Shown here: in pieces, positions 44,348 to 53,179 of the stretch
Layout: every line of letters begins with the position of its first letter
Numbering within the stretch: the first letter of the stretch is position 1
Assembly: GCA_030156535.1 (NCBI GenBank)
Contig: JASGMJ010000002.1
Location: 179,319 to 243,318, forward strand
DNA length: 64,000 nucleotides
Direction: 5' to 3'
Source: Candidatus Sumerlaeota bacterium
Lineage (GTDB): Bacteria > Sumerlaeota > Sumerlaeia > SLMS01 > JAHLLQ01
Notes under the pieces: generated by a model
What the model was told of the DNA's origin: nothing
The model's input: the letters and a program-made list of their open reading frames with translations, nothing else
Databases searched by the model: none
Translations under genes and position numbers: made by a program

Positions 44348-46950
44348 CACAAAATCGCTCCGAAGTCCCGGCGAATGATCTCCGGATGGTAGAAGTACAA
44401 GTATCCGCTGAGAATGCCGAAGATCAGGTACGCCGCGACGACACCAAGAAAAACGCCCACGAAGAAGGGCATCAGCTTGTTGCGCACAGCGAACGAGCCG
44501 CCGATTCGGAACGTGGCATAGCGTATGATGCCCGCCGTCAGGATGCTCCCCCATGCGAACTCCATCATGGGCGACGAGCCGACAATGAAGCCGATCGGGT
44601 GAAACCAGAAGCCCGAGCAGGCCTGGCGCAGCAGCGCGAGGATCAACGTCACGCCTCCGCCAAAGATCATGGCCAGGTGCCCGGGCGTCACGCCGCCCGT
44701 CGCCAGGCGCTCGGGAGAATCGGCGGGCAGCAGCGTCTTGTTCGCCTCCGCCAGCGCCATGTTGTAATCATGCAGGATGAACGTCTTGTCCATGTACGGC
44801 CAGCGTTCGGCGTAATTGTCGCCCCCAGTTCCAAAGCCCAGCGAGAGATGAACCCAGCCCGCCACGGCCAGCGCTCCCACCGTCCCCAGCAGCAGCACGC
44901 GCAAGACATCGCGCGACGGCATCGCGTACTGCCGCCCCAGCTCCATCATCTCGAGCTGCATCCCCGGAGTCAGGAAGAACAGATATTGGAAGACGGCATA
45001 GCCCGCAATGCAGATGAACAGAACCCCCTCGGGGCCATACGTCAGCATTCCTCCCGTGATCGGCAGAATCGACGCCAGCAACACCGGGCCAAACCACCCC
45101 GTCACGAGTCCGCACTCCGCGCGCAGCTTCATCGAAACCAGGCAGATCATCAGAACGATTATGTAGAAGAGCAGCATTCCCCCCGCGCGCAATCCCGCCC
45201 ACTCGGCCCACACCGCCATTCCCCCAAAGCACACCAGCAGCAGCAGCCACGCGCCGCGATACGTCAGCGGGCCGTGCGCTTCCTGCGCCCCCTGCTTTCC
45301 GATCGCCCCCTTGATCGTTCCCCACAAGTGGCGCCGCGCGAAAAACAAAATCAGCACGGCATACGTCAGGAACGCCGCAATCTCCTGCTGCTGATAGTAC
45401 GGGAAGTCCTGCTGCGCGGCCATGCCCGTCATTTCGCCGGCCAGATACTGGAAGCGGAACAGGAAGTACCCCAGCGCCAGGCTGAACAGGACGTTCAGTT
45501 CCAGGAAGATCGCGATGCTCAGCAGCAGCGCCGTCACTCCGAACGTGACGTTGCGCACCTCCGTCCCCTTCCAGAACCGCCCCCACGCGGGATCTGTGAA
45601 GTACGGCGAGAGGTCCACGTCGATGCGCATGTCGGGCACGTTGGGATTGTAGGCGTGCCACCCCTTCATCAGGCACCAGAAGAGCGAGACCGCAAAACCC
45701 ACCCACATGATGCGGTTCGTCCAGATCCCGGAAAGGAAGGAGGTCTTTTCTTCCTCCGGCGCACCGAGCAGCGCCACCGGGATGCGCGTGTTCGGCAGGG
45801 GATAGCGTTCGCTCTCGATCCACTGGCGGTGCATCAGCGCGCCGATCGCCAGCGTCCCGAGCAGCAGCAGCGCCCCGAAACCTGTCCAAAGCGTGAAGGG
45901 CCTGAACCAATGCCCCCACGGTATCACGCCCGCGGCCGTGGCCTTGATGCCTTCAACGCTCAGGCGCCGCTCCGGCTTTACCAACAGACGATGGGGAATC
46001 GGCCCCGGGGGCAGCGCGTCGCGTTGTTCCGGGTCCAGTGTCTCGCGCCCGCGATAGATGGCGTCGAGCGCCCCGACGCTCACCAGTTCCGCCTCCGCGA
46101 TGGCCAGCGTCCCCATCCCGGTCAGGCCGATCTCGATTTCCACGGGCGCCTGGGTGCCCGCCGGAAGAGTCAGATTGTACATTCCACGGCGGACGAAACC
46201 CTCGGGGTGCAGGTAATTGACTTCACCCTCGCCCCTGGCCATGAAGACTTCCTGGTCGAACTGTTTCCTGCCTCCCGTATAGATGCGGCAAAAGTATTCG
46301 GCCGCCGGGCCAAGCTCGTCCGGTTTCACCAGCACGCTCAGCAGGTACGGCTCGTCCAGCACGAGTGCGGAATCGAACGTGTCACCCTCGCCCGCGAGCG
46401 CGACACGAAGGCGCAGGAACGACTCCTCGCCGGGTTGCTCATTGCTCAGCACCGGCATCATGCGGGGTTCGGCGTGTTCGGCCGGCACTTCTTTCCACTC
46501 CACGTTGCCGCCGGTTCGCAGCGTGGCGCGCTCCTCGGGCTCGAACGCATCGGCCAGCAGATTGGCCGAGTGCGGCCACATGGCCTCGGGGAGCGCGTCG
46601 TAAACCTCGAAGTACGCCGTCTTCGGAATCGTCCCGAGCGGGCCGATCATCATCATCCAGAAACCGCTCGACGCGAGCGGCGCCGTCATCATCGAGCAGA
46701 ACAGCACCGAGAGCAGTTCGCCCCGGCTGAGAAAACGGTAGCGTGTGAGTCCCGAAAGCAGCGCGGCGAACAGCAGCACCGGAACGAACATCATCATCGA
46801 CGCGATCGGCACGGCCTGGCGTGACGAATCAATGGCGGATGCCTCGATCGTTTCCAGGAACTGCACCCAAAGCGCCGTGCCCACCATGGCGAACAGCGAC
46901 GCTGCCACTGCCCGGGAGGTCAGTCCCCGCTCCGTCCTGCCTGCTGTCAT
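44347..46950 (-). CDS. DUF6785/DUF6784 multi-pass membrane protein
   Basis: The start at 46950 follows AGGAAAAGG and gives 867 residues. About 14 hydrophobic segments surround a soluble insert (about 120-290) that is beta-rich. The C-terminal half has the features I associate with DUF6785/DUF6784 proteins: KLRAECGLVTGWFGP, GGMLTYGPEG, and FHPIGFIVGSSPMMEFAWG. These are distant relatives of OPT transporters of unknown function and are common in PVC-type genomes. Its stop overlaps the start of the giant permease gene. Confidence 0.72.
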   Translation of the reverse strand: MTAGRTERGLTSRAVAASLFAMVGTALWVQFLETIEASAIDSSRQAVPIASMMMFVPVLLFAALLSGLTRYRFLSRGELLSVLFCSMMTAPLASSGFWMMMIGPLGTIPKTAYFEVYDALPEAMWPHSANLLADAFEPEERATLRTGGNVEWKEVPAEHAEPRMMPVLSNEQPGEESFLRLRVALAGEGDTFDSALVLDEPYLLSVLVKPDELGPAAEYFCRIYTGGRKQFDQEVFMARGEGEVNYLHPEGFVRRGMYNLTLPAGTQAPVEIEIGLTGMGTLAIAEAELVSVGALDAIYRGRETLDPEQRDALPPGPIPHRLLVKPERRLSVEGIKATAAGVIPWGHWFRPFTLWTGFGALLLLGTLAIGALMHRQWIESERYPLPNTRIPVALLGAPEEEKTSFLSGIWTNRIMWVGFAVSLFWCLMKGWHAYNPNVPDMRIDVDLSPYFTDPAWGRFWKGTEVRNVTFGVTALLLSIAIFLELNVLFSLALGYFLFRFQYLAGEMTGMAAQQDFPYYQQQEIAAFLTYAVLILFFARRHLWGTIKGAIGKQGAQEAHGPLTYRGAWLLLLVCFGGMAVWAEWAGLRAGGMLLFYIIVLMICLVSMKLRAECGLVTGWFGPVLLASILPITGGMLTYGPEGVLFICIAGYAVFQYLFFLTPGMQLEMMELGRQYAMPSRDVLRVLLLGTVGALAVAGWVHLSLGFGTGGDNYAERWPYMDKTFILHDYNMALAEANKTLLPADSPERLATGGVTPGHLAMIFGGGVTLILALLRQACSGFWFHPIGFIVGSSPMMEFAWGSILTAGIIRYATFRIGGSFAVRNKLMPFFVGVFLGVVAAYLIFGILSGYLYFYHPEIIRRDFGAIL

Positions 46951-46997
46951 GACCTTTTCCTGTGGCCCGGGGGAACTCACCCCGGGCGCGCGGTTCT

Positions 46998-47951
46998 TCA
47001 GGCGTGCGCCAGCATGTCTTCAGTCTTAATGAATTCCATCAGCTCTTTCAGTGTCGTTGTCGCCAGGCAGACACAGGTATCCGCCGCGCCGTAATACACT
47101 TTCAACTCGTCGGTTGCCGCGTCGTGAATCGCGGAAACGGGGAAGGTGACGTTCGGAACGTCGCCGACGCACTCGTACAACTCCGTGGGCGCCATGATAT
47201 AGCGCTTCGTGCGGTGAATCACCTTCCAGGGCTTCTCGAGATCCAGCAGAGCGGCGCCCATGCTGTACACGAAACCGTTACACGACGTCAGTACGCCGTG
47301 GTAGATCATCACCCATCCCTCCGGCGTCTCGATCGGCACGGGGCCCGCGCCGATCTTCGTGCTCTGCCATCCGCCCGCCGTGCCCATCACAAAGCGATGC
47401 CGGCCCCAGTGGATCAGATCATCGGAATGCGAGAGGAAAATATCGCCGAACGGCGTGTGCCCGTTGTCGCTGGGACGATGCAACATCACGTATTGCCCGT
47501 TGATCTTGCGGGGAAACAGCACCGCGTTGCGGTTGTAAGGCGGCAGAACGACGTCGAGCAGCTCGAAGGATTCGAAATCGTCGGTCACCCCCATGGCGAT
47601 CGAGGGACCATGGTAGCCGTGGCACCATGTGATGTAGTAGCGCCCGTCGAGCGGCGTGATGCGCGGATCGTAGGCATAAACCACTTCGGCGATTTCCGGG
47701 TCGCGGCAGACCCACTTCACGGGTTCGGGCGCGATCTCCCAGTTGATGCCGTCCTTGCTCTTTCCCGTGTGGATCAGCATGTCGCGGTTCTGATTATCGA
47801 CGCGGAACATGCCGCGGTACTCGTTGCCGAACGGAACGACCGCGCTGTTCAGGATGCTGTTGGCACAGGGAACGGCATTTCGCGGGATAATGGGGTTTGC
47901 GTGATAGCGCTTCAACAAGGGCTGGTTCGCTCCGCCGACGACTGCTGTCAT
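46998..47951 (-). CDS. GH130 family glycoside phosphorylase/hydrolase
   Basis: The product is 317 residues without a signal peptide, so cytoplasmic. GH130 landmarks are present: LLKRYHANPIIPR, YDPRITPLDGRYYITWCHG, RNAVLFPRKINGQYVMLHRP, KIGAGPVPIETPEGWVMIYHG and PVSAIHDAATDELKVYYGAADT. Characterised members phosphorolyse or hydrolyse beta-mannosides such as beta-1,4-mannosylglucose or mannobiose. Its ATG overlaps the stop of the GntR-type regulator by 4 bp, so regulator and enzyme are coupled. Confidence 0.87.
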   Translation of the reverse strand: MTAVVGGANQPLLKRYHANPIIPRNAVPCANSILNSAVVPFGNEYRGMFRVDNQNRDMLIHTGKSKDGINWEIAPEPVKWVCRDPEIAEVVYAYDPRITPLDGRYYITWCHGYHGPSIAMGVTDDFESFELLDVVLPPYNRNAVLFPRKINGQYVMLHRPSDNGHTPFGDIFLSHSDDLIHWGRHRFVMGTAGGWQSTKIGAGPVPIETPEGWVMIYHGVLTSCNGFVYSMGAALLDLEKPWKVIHRTKRYIMAPTELYECVGDVPNVTFPVSAIHDAATDELKVYYGAADTCVCLATTTLKELMEFIKTEDMLAHA

Positions 47952-49135
47952 TTCTTGATTCCTTTATGTGCGAGTTTTTCCGGCGGCGGAGCCAGGCTCC
48001 CTTCCTCCCGGATGATCGGATTCCCCAGAATACACGTTCTTTCCACGCGCCTCGTCTGCCGCTGCTCTTCGAGCAGGTCGAGCGCCTCGTTGATCAGTCC
48101 GTCCATATCGTATTCAAGACACGTCATCATGATGTCGCGGCGCGAACCCAGGGGCGAGGCGCCATGCGCCGTGATCGACAGGTCCTCGGGCACGCGCAGG
48201 CCGATCACGTTGGCCATTTCCACGAGTGCCGGAGCGGCCGAGCCCCACATGCAGATGATGGCCGTCGCGTCGCTGAACTCCTCCAGAAAGCGCCGGATTC
48301 CAACGAGATCGCCCTCGCGGATTTCCTGCGAGCGTTTCCACGCGGCCTCGTTCACTTCCAGCCCCGCTTCCCGCATCGCCATCGCGTGCCCCAGCAGGTT
48401 GCTTTGGCGTTCGCTCTCCGAATCCGACGGGTCGCACACGCACACGATGTTGCGGTGCCCCCGCTCGATCACCAGTTTCGTCAAATGGTAGAAGCCACTG
48501 AATGTGTCGCCGGCCACCGTGGGCGAGCAGTACCCCGTGTGCCCGCCCAGATGCACGAACGGCAAGCGGTTCGGCGGTAATTCGCGTTGGGCGATATGGT
48601 GAAAGGAGTACAGCGACATCACCCCGATCACCGAGGGACGGAAGAAATGCCCTTCCAGATCGACGTTCTCCCAATCCTCGTCGGCCGCAATGTACTTCAC
48701 TTCGATGGAAAGCTGGCGGCTCTCCGCGATCGCCATCACGCGCGCCAGGCGGTACTCGGAGTAAGGCGACGTGCTCCACGAGCCCTGATCCTCGGTCAGC
48801 AGCATCGCCACGCCGATCACGCCCTTGGGCTTGCGTCCTCCGGGCTCGAGCGAATGCAGAAACGTTCCCGAGCGCTCGCTCTTGTTCAGGTAGCCTTCCT
48901 GCGCCAGCAGTTCGAACGCTTCCTGAATCGGCCAGCGGCTCAGCCCGGTTTGCTTCGCCATCTGCGCCACGCTGGGCAGGCGTTCGCCCACGCGCCAGCG
49001 ACCGGAAAAGATCTCCTCCAGCAAAATCTCCCGCACCTGACTTGTCAGTGTCAGCCCCCGCCCCGGCCCCAGAATCGGGTGTCCGAACAGCGAAAGGTGG
49101 CGTTTGTCCTCGGAGTTGGCTGGCGGCGCTGCCAT
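47948..49135 (-). CDS. GntR-type HTH regulator with LacI-like sensor domain
   Basis: The product is 395 residues. Residues about 28-95 form a GntR winged helix: SQVREILLEEIFSGRWRVG, LPSVAQMAKQTGLSRWPIQ and EGYLNKSERSGTFL. Residues 105-380 resemble the periplasmic-binding-like sensor of LacI/AraR-type regulators, with VIGVMSLYSFHH and the SITAHGASPLGS stretch. It is the first gene of the minus-strand array. Repeated TGACATG half-sites lie on its own promoter and on that of the divergent GH172 gene, so it probably represses both until a sugar binds. Confidence 0.85.
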   Translation of the reverse strand: MAAPPANSEDKRHLSLFGHPILGPGRGLTLTSQVREILLEEIFSGRWRVGERLPSVAQMAKQTGLSRWPIQEAFELLAQEGYLNKSERSGTFLHSLEPGGRKPKGVIGVAMLLTEDQGSWSTSPYSEYRLARVMAIAESRQLSIEVKYIAADEDWENVDLEGHFFRPSVIGVMSLYSFHHIAQRELPPNRLPFVHLGGHTGYCSPTVAGDTFSGFYHLTKLVIERGHRNIVCVCDPSDSESERQSNLLGHAMAMREAGLEVNEAAWKRSQEIREGDLVGIRRFLEEFSDATAIICMWGSAAPALVEMANVIGLRVPEDLSITAHGASPLGSRRDIMMTCLEYDMDGLINEALDLLEEQRQTRRVERTCILGNPIIREEGSLAPPPEKLAHKGIKK

Positions 49136-49216
49136 CGGTTTCCAGACCTCTTTCCGTTAATTGAGAGCGCGTGATTTTGCCACAAAATGCCCTGCTATTG
49201 CAAGTGAACCTTGCGC

Positions 49217-49245
49217 AAGATGCTGACATGGTGGGCGCATGTCAA
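49217..49245 (-). promoter_or_regulatory. Candidate promoter of the regulator/GH130 operon
   Basis: On the minus strand a perfect -35 TTGACA (49245-49240) is followed after 17 nt by CATCTT (49222-49217), a weak -10. The TGACATG-N7-CATGTCA palindrome (49224-49244) overlaps the -35 and spacer. Confidence 0.55.
49224..49244. promoter_or_regulatory. Palindromic operator candidate
   Basis: Perfect 7-bp arms TGACATG (49224-49230) and CATGTCA (49238-49244) with a 7-nt spacer. Symmetry suits a dimeric GntR-type regulator. Confidence 0.65.
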
Positions 49246-49358
49246 CGCCAAATCAGACGGGCAAAAATACACTATTCTGGCATGTCTGATTGTGGCGTCC
49301 CTTCGGCCTGGGGGTGCAGAATAAAGATAAAATGGAAGAATCAAGCGTTTTTTTTCTG

Positions 49359-49387
49359 TTGACGTGTGCGGCATGTCTGTCTATCCG
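49359..49387 (+). promoter_or_regulatory. Candidate promoter of the GH172 gene
   Basis: TTGACG (49359-49364), 17 nt, then TATCCG (49382-49387). A half-site TGACGTG overlaps the -35 and CATGTCT (49372-49378) lies in the spacer. Confidence 0.5.
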
Positions 49388-49399
49388 GAACGTCAGAAT

Positions 49400-49419
49400 C
49401 TGACATGTGAACTGACATG
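49400..49419 (+). promoter_or_regulatory. Tandem operator half-sites
   Basis: CTGACATG occurs twice, at 49400 and 49412, a 12-bp period, just downstream of the candidate -10. A protein bound here would block transcription start. Confidence 0.55.
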
Positions 49420-49474
49420 CAGTGGCTGGCCAGCCGAGTCGTCAGCCCGCAAAACGCAACCGAGGGGGACTTTC

Positions 49475-50563
49475 GTGACTGACTTCAATGGACTTGGAAT
49501 GAATCTGGGCAATCTGAGCAGGCTCTCGCCCGCCAAGACGCGTTCCATCTCCGCCGAGAATATGACCGGTGAAAAAGGAAAGGGCGGGATGGCGCCGCCG
49601 GAAAACAACCCGGCCAGCGCCGATCTGGGGCTGGGCTGGAAGTGCAAACCGTGCATCTCCATCGCCCCGGGCGCCCTTCAGACCATCGTGGACATCGAGG
49701 GCATGGGCGCGATCCAGCAAATCTGGATGACGCCCTCAGGGATGTGGCGCTTCGCCATTATCCGCATCTATTGGGACGGCCAGGAGCAGCCGTCCGTTGA
49801 GTGTCCGCTTGGCGACTTCTTCTGCATGGGCTGGGGGCGCTATGCCCAGCTCTCCTCCCAGGCCGTGTGCGTCAATCCGGGCAGCGCCTTCAATTGCTAC
49901 TGGGAGATGCCCTTCCGCAAGGGAGCCCGCATCACCATCGAGAATCTGCACGACGACTGGCTGTGCCTCTTCTATCAGGTCAACTACACGCTCACCGACG
50001 TGCCGGCCGACGCCGCCTATTTCCACGCCCAGTTCCGCCGCGAAAACCCACTCCCCTACAAGAAGCCCTTCACCATCGTCGATGGCATCAAGGGGCGCGG
50101 GCACTACGTCGGCACCTACATGGCCTGGGGCGTGAACAACAACGGCTGGTGGGGCGAAGGCGAAATCAAGTTCTTCATGGATGGCGACAAGGAGTTCCCG
50201 ACGATCTGCGGCACGGGAACCGAGGATTACTTCTGCGGTTCGTACAACTTCGAGAACAAGAACGACGGCCCGCCGCGCTACCAGGACTTCACCACCCCTT
50301 ACGTCGGCATGCACCAGATCATCCGCCCCGACGGCCTGTACTCTGCCAACCTGCGCTTCGGCCTCTACCGCTGGCACATCATGGACCCGATTCGCTTCGA
50401 GTCCGACCTGCGCGTGACGATGCAGGCGCTCGGATGGCGCAACGGCTGCAAGCGCTACCTGCCCCTGCAGGACGACATCGCCTCGGTGGCCTTCTGGTAC
50501 CAGACGCTGCCGACCGCGCCGTTCCCCGAACTCCCCAGCCGCGACTACCTGGAAGTGATCTGA
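49475..50563 (+). CDS. GH172 (DUF2961) glycoside hydrolase
   Basis: The GTG at 49475 follows AGGGGGAC and starts the protein (TDFNGLGMNLGNLSRL) as its relatives do, giving 362 residues without a signal peptide. GH172 signatures: RLSPAKTRSISAENMTGEKG, the WWGEGEIKFFMDGD segment and ICGTGTEDYFCG, whose Glu residues are the likely catalytic pair. Known members act on furanosides: difructose dianhydride I synthase/hydrolase, alpha-D-fructofuranosidases, and exo-D-arabinofuranosidases. It is divergent from the array and shares its operator region. Confidence 0.85.
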   Translation: MTDFNGLGMNLGNLSRLSPAKTRSISAENMTGEKGKGGMAPPENNPASADLGLGWKCKPCISIAPGALQTIVDIEGMGAIQQIWMTPSGMWRFAIIRIYWDGQEQPSVECPLGDFFCMGWGRYAQLSSQAVCVNPGSAFNCYWEMPFRKGARITIENLHDDWLCLFYQVNYTLTDVPADAAYFHAQFRRENPLPYKKPFTIVDGIKGRGHYVGTYMAWGVNNNGWWGEGEIKFFMDGDKEFPTICGTGTEDYFCGSYNFENKNDGPPRYQDFTTPYVGMHQIIRPDGLYSANLRFGLYRWHIMDPIRFESDLRVTMQALGWRNGCKRYLPLQDDIASVAFWYQTLPTAPFPELPSRDYLEVI

Positions 50564-50715
50564 GCCAGGTTCGCCAACTCCCCCCATAAAGGAGGTGCAC
50601 CGGAAAACATGCAAATTCGCAAGACACGCTAGGAAAGACCCCGCACACCATTCGGACTTGAGTTGCGGGAAAAACCTCGCCTCTCTCCAATGAGAGGGCG
50701 CACAAGGAGAAGATG

Positions 50716-52188
50716 ATGAAAGGCAAGTATTTCCCTCTCTTGCTCGCGACGGTAGTTTGTGGCGCGGCAGTGACAACCCAGGCCGCACTCGTTCACGAAT
50801 CTGATTTCGACGAAATCGATACCGCCATTGATCCCGTCGCCGCGGGCGACGTCACGGCAATCCACGCCAACGGTACCCACGTGGTCGGCCATCCGAATGG
50901 TTTCTACGACTATCCGGGGGACGGCACGCTCGTCTTCCAGCATCCCACCAACGAGTGGGATGACTCGATGTTCGAATACGACACCACCGGCATCGTGGGC
51001 GCAGCCGATCCCGTCGAATTCGAATATGACTTCGACACCAACTTCCTTACGACAGCCGGCACGAACTCCACCGTTGAAATCCTGCTCACCGATCCGGGCC
51101 AGAGCTACGGCGACGCCAAGACCAACGCCGACGCCATCTTCTGGTTCCACACGGACGGCGGAACCGACACGTACATCAACTTTGTCGCTGGCGGGGCGGA
51201 CGCAAACTCCGGCAAGACGCTGATTCCCCAGTCCGCCGCCAACATCAACACGGTCAAGGTCGTCATCAATCACGATCCCGTCGCGGGGGAGTGGCACGCC
51301 TACTACTCCATCAACGGCGGCTCGTTGTACGAGGCACCCTCCTCGCCGGTCACGGCCGCCCGCACCACGACGGCCTTCCGCGCCGAGTGCGACAACACCC
51401 CCTGGGCCGGCACGATGGACAGCTGGCAGATGATCGCCCAGAATCTCAGGATCTACGACTCGATTGAGACCACGGGCCCGGCTTACGTCACCGGCGAAGT
51501 GCTCAAGCAAGCCGACTTCAACGAGGCCGCCGGTTCCATCGCCGGCAACTTCTGGCTTCCGATCTCCGCGGAAGGCCTTGCTGGCATGTACGTCCCCACA
51601 CCCGCCACGCACGAATACAATGGCACCGCCTGGGTCATCAGCCACGACGGCTCCTCCGGCGTGAACCCCAACGCCTCGATCGCCACCTTCACCGAGGCCA
51701 CCGACCCGGTTGAGTTCGTTCTCGACATCGACCCCGACTTCGCAACGGATGGTGTGGGCCAGATGGTCAATTTCAAGGTCGATGGCGCCGACGCCTCAAT
51801 GTACGTCGCCAACACCACGGGCTCCAGTACCGGCATCAGCATCATTTTCGGCGAATCCTCCGATGTTTTCAACCCGGATCCCTCGAATGTTGCCACGTTG
51901 GTCAACGACGCTTCGACGCTCACCAGCCTGCGTCTCATCATCAACTACGACCCCGTGACCCAGGAATACAACGGCTTCTATGCGGAAAACGGCGGCTCGG
52001 TCGTCGTTCACCCCGGAAGCCCGGTGGTCAAGGCCCGCACCGACAATAACATTGAGTTCCAGTGGCAAGTCTGGAACTCCGGCGGCACCACTCCCTTCAG
52101 CATCGGGATGAACAACTACGAAGAGCAGTACGGCGTTTCGACTGTGAACCCGTTCGCCTCCGTGGAAGACTTCATGCTGCTTGAGTGA
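50716..52188 (+). CDS. Secreted protein with internal duplication
   Basis: AAGGAG lies 6 nt before the ATG at 50716 (an ATG at 50713 is also possible); the product is about 490 residues. A signal peptide (MKGKYFPLLLATVVCGAAVTTQA) is followed by two related beta-rich modules, about residues 25-250 and 262-470. Aligned pairs include ADPVEFEYDFDTNF with TDPVEFVLDIDPDF, and NTVKVVINHDPVAGEW with TSLRLIINYDPVTQEY. The fold is probably concanavalin-like (LamG type). Unknown function; perhaps glycan binding, given its place after GH172. Confidence 0.7.
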   Translation: MKGKYFPLLLATVVCGAAVTTQAALVHESDFDEIDTAIDPVAAGDVTAIHANGTHVVGHPNGFYDYPGDGTLVFQHPTNEWDDSMFEYDTTGIVGAADPVEFEYDFDTNFLTTAGTNSTVEILLTDPGQSYGDAKTNADAIFWFHTDGGTDTYINFVAGGADANSGKTLIPQSAANINTVKVVINHDPVAGEWHAYYSINGGSLYEAPSSPVTAARTTTAFRAECDNTPWAGTMDSWQMIAQNLRIYDSIETTGPAYVTGEVLKQADFNEAAGSIAGNFWLPISAEGLAGMYVPTPATHEYNGTAWVISHDGSSGVNPNASIATFTEATDPVEFVLDIDPDFATDGVGQMVNFKVDGADASMYVANTTGSSTGISIIFGESSDVFNPDPSNVATLVNDASTLTSLRLIINYDPVTQEYNGFYAENGGSVVVHPGSPVVKARTDNNIEFQWQVWNSGGTTPFSIGMNNYEEQYGVSTVNPFASVEDFMLLE

Positions 52189-52226
52189 GAGTTCTCCTGC
52201 CGGCAACGGCAGCAGGCAGCTTCATG

Positions 52227-52273
52227 GGCCGGCGAGAGTCTCCTCCTCCTCTCCTCTCGCCGGCCAGCTTTTC
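52227..52273 (+). terminator. Strong hairpin terminator
   Basis: Perfect 12-bp arms GGCCGGCGAGAG (52227-52238) and CTCTCGCCGGCC (52254-52265), then AGCTTTT. It follows the secreted-protein gene. Confidence 0.8.
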
Positions 52274-52353
52274 TGAAACGCAGCACACGGTTCGTGGAGA
52301 CCCAGGCGCTGCAACCCCTCGCTTCACACTGGATTGCACTTTGGAGGACTCAG

Positions 52354-53052
52354 ATGTCCCACACGATTAGGAACACCCGGGCATTCACGCTGATCGAACT
52401 TCTCATCGTTGTTGCGATCATCGCGATTCTCGCCGCCATCGCGGTGCCCAACTTTCTCGAAGCACAAACCCGTGCCAAGGTCAGCAGGTCGAAATCCGAC
52501 ATGCGCAGCCTGGCCGTTGGAATCGAAGCGTACAAAGTAGACAGCGTACACTATCCGATCAACATGTACTCCACAAGCGAACAGTACCAGTACAACAACG
52601 GTGGCCACACGGACCCCTGGGGCTTCAAGCCCATCGCGCACGAACGCGGCCGCACCGTTGCCGCCTGCCTCTGGCGCCTCACCACGCCGGTCTCCTACAT
52701 CTCGTCCGTCACCGGCTATGCCTCGCCTTTCTGGCCAACGCAGAACTACTGGGACTGGATTCTTGGCTTTGATGGCGTTTCGCGCGGACCCCAGGACGTC
52801 GGTGCCACGTATCTGTTCGGCGCCTGCGACTTCTCCACCCGCCAGATGCCCACTGTCGCCATGGCCCAGGACAACAAGACATGGGAGAGCTCGGGCATGA
52901 TGCGCTCGAACCACAACTGGTTCATCTACGGACCAGGACCCAACGACTTCGGCTCCAAGAGCGGCACCTATTGGATTAAGAGCGACGACCAGCCCTACGA
53001 TCCCACAAACGGCACCGTCAGCGCCGGGCAGCTTGTCCGCACCGGTCCCTGA
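52354..53052 (+). CDS. Pseudopilin, second copy
   Basis: The ATG at 52354 follows GGAGG at 7-nt spacing and gives 232 residues. The signal and helix AFTLIELLIVVAIIAILAA are identical to those of the protein at 3189, and the next 30 residues are close (NFLEAQTRAKVSRSKSDMRS). TPVSYI and YDPTNGTVSAG are also shared. The middle is different and rich in aromatic residues. It is monocistronic, between two terminators, within the glycan region; it may be a minor pseudopilin or a surface protein exported by the same machinery. Confidence 0.85.
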   Translation: MSHTIRNTRAFTLIELLIVVAIIAILAAIAVPNFLEAQTRAKVSRSKSDMRSLAVGIEAYKVDSVHYPINMYSTSEQYQYNNGGHTDPWGFKPIAHERGRTVAACLWRLTTPVSYISSVTGYASPFWPTQNYWDWILGFDGVSRGPQDVGATYLFGACDFSTRQMPTVAMAQDNKTWESSGMMRSNHNWFIYGPGPNDFGSKSGTYWIKSDDQPYDPTNGTVSAGQLVRTGP

Positions 53053-53087
53053 CAGAGGACGTCATCCGCGTCTGCCCATCACGGTAC

Positions 53088-53141
53088 GAACAGGAAACCT
53101 TCGGCTTTCGCTCCATCCGCCGTTTCCTGTTCGCTCTCTTT
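53088..53141 (+). terminator. Hairpin terminator after second pseudopilin
   Basis: The 11-bp arms GAACAGGAAAC (53088-53098) and GTTTCCTGTTC (53122-53132) are followed by a T-rich tail. Confidence 0.75.
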
Positions 53142-53179
53142 AAGAGAAGCTCTGCAAATTTCGCATACTCGGCCACCCC

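Larger units (their letters stand above)
49136..49474. promoter_or_regulatory. Divergent control region of the glycan locus
   Basis: About 340 bp with no gene lies between the regulator (minus) and GH172 (plus). It holds two candidate promoters and at least six TGACATG-like half-sites (49224, 49238, 49281, 49372, 49401, 49413). An inverted repeat ATCAGAC/GTCTGAT (49252-49258 and 49284-49290) is also present. Confidence 0.7.

Noticed and set aside
44071..46824. Plus-strand open frame of 917 codons
   Set aside because: Antisense to the DUF6785 membrane protein; Gln/Arg/His-rich with no motif.
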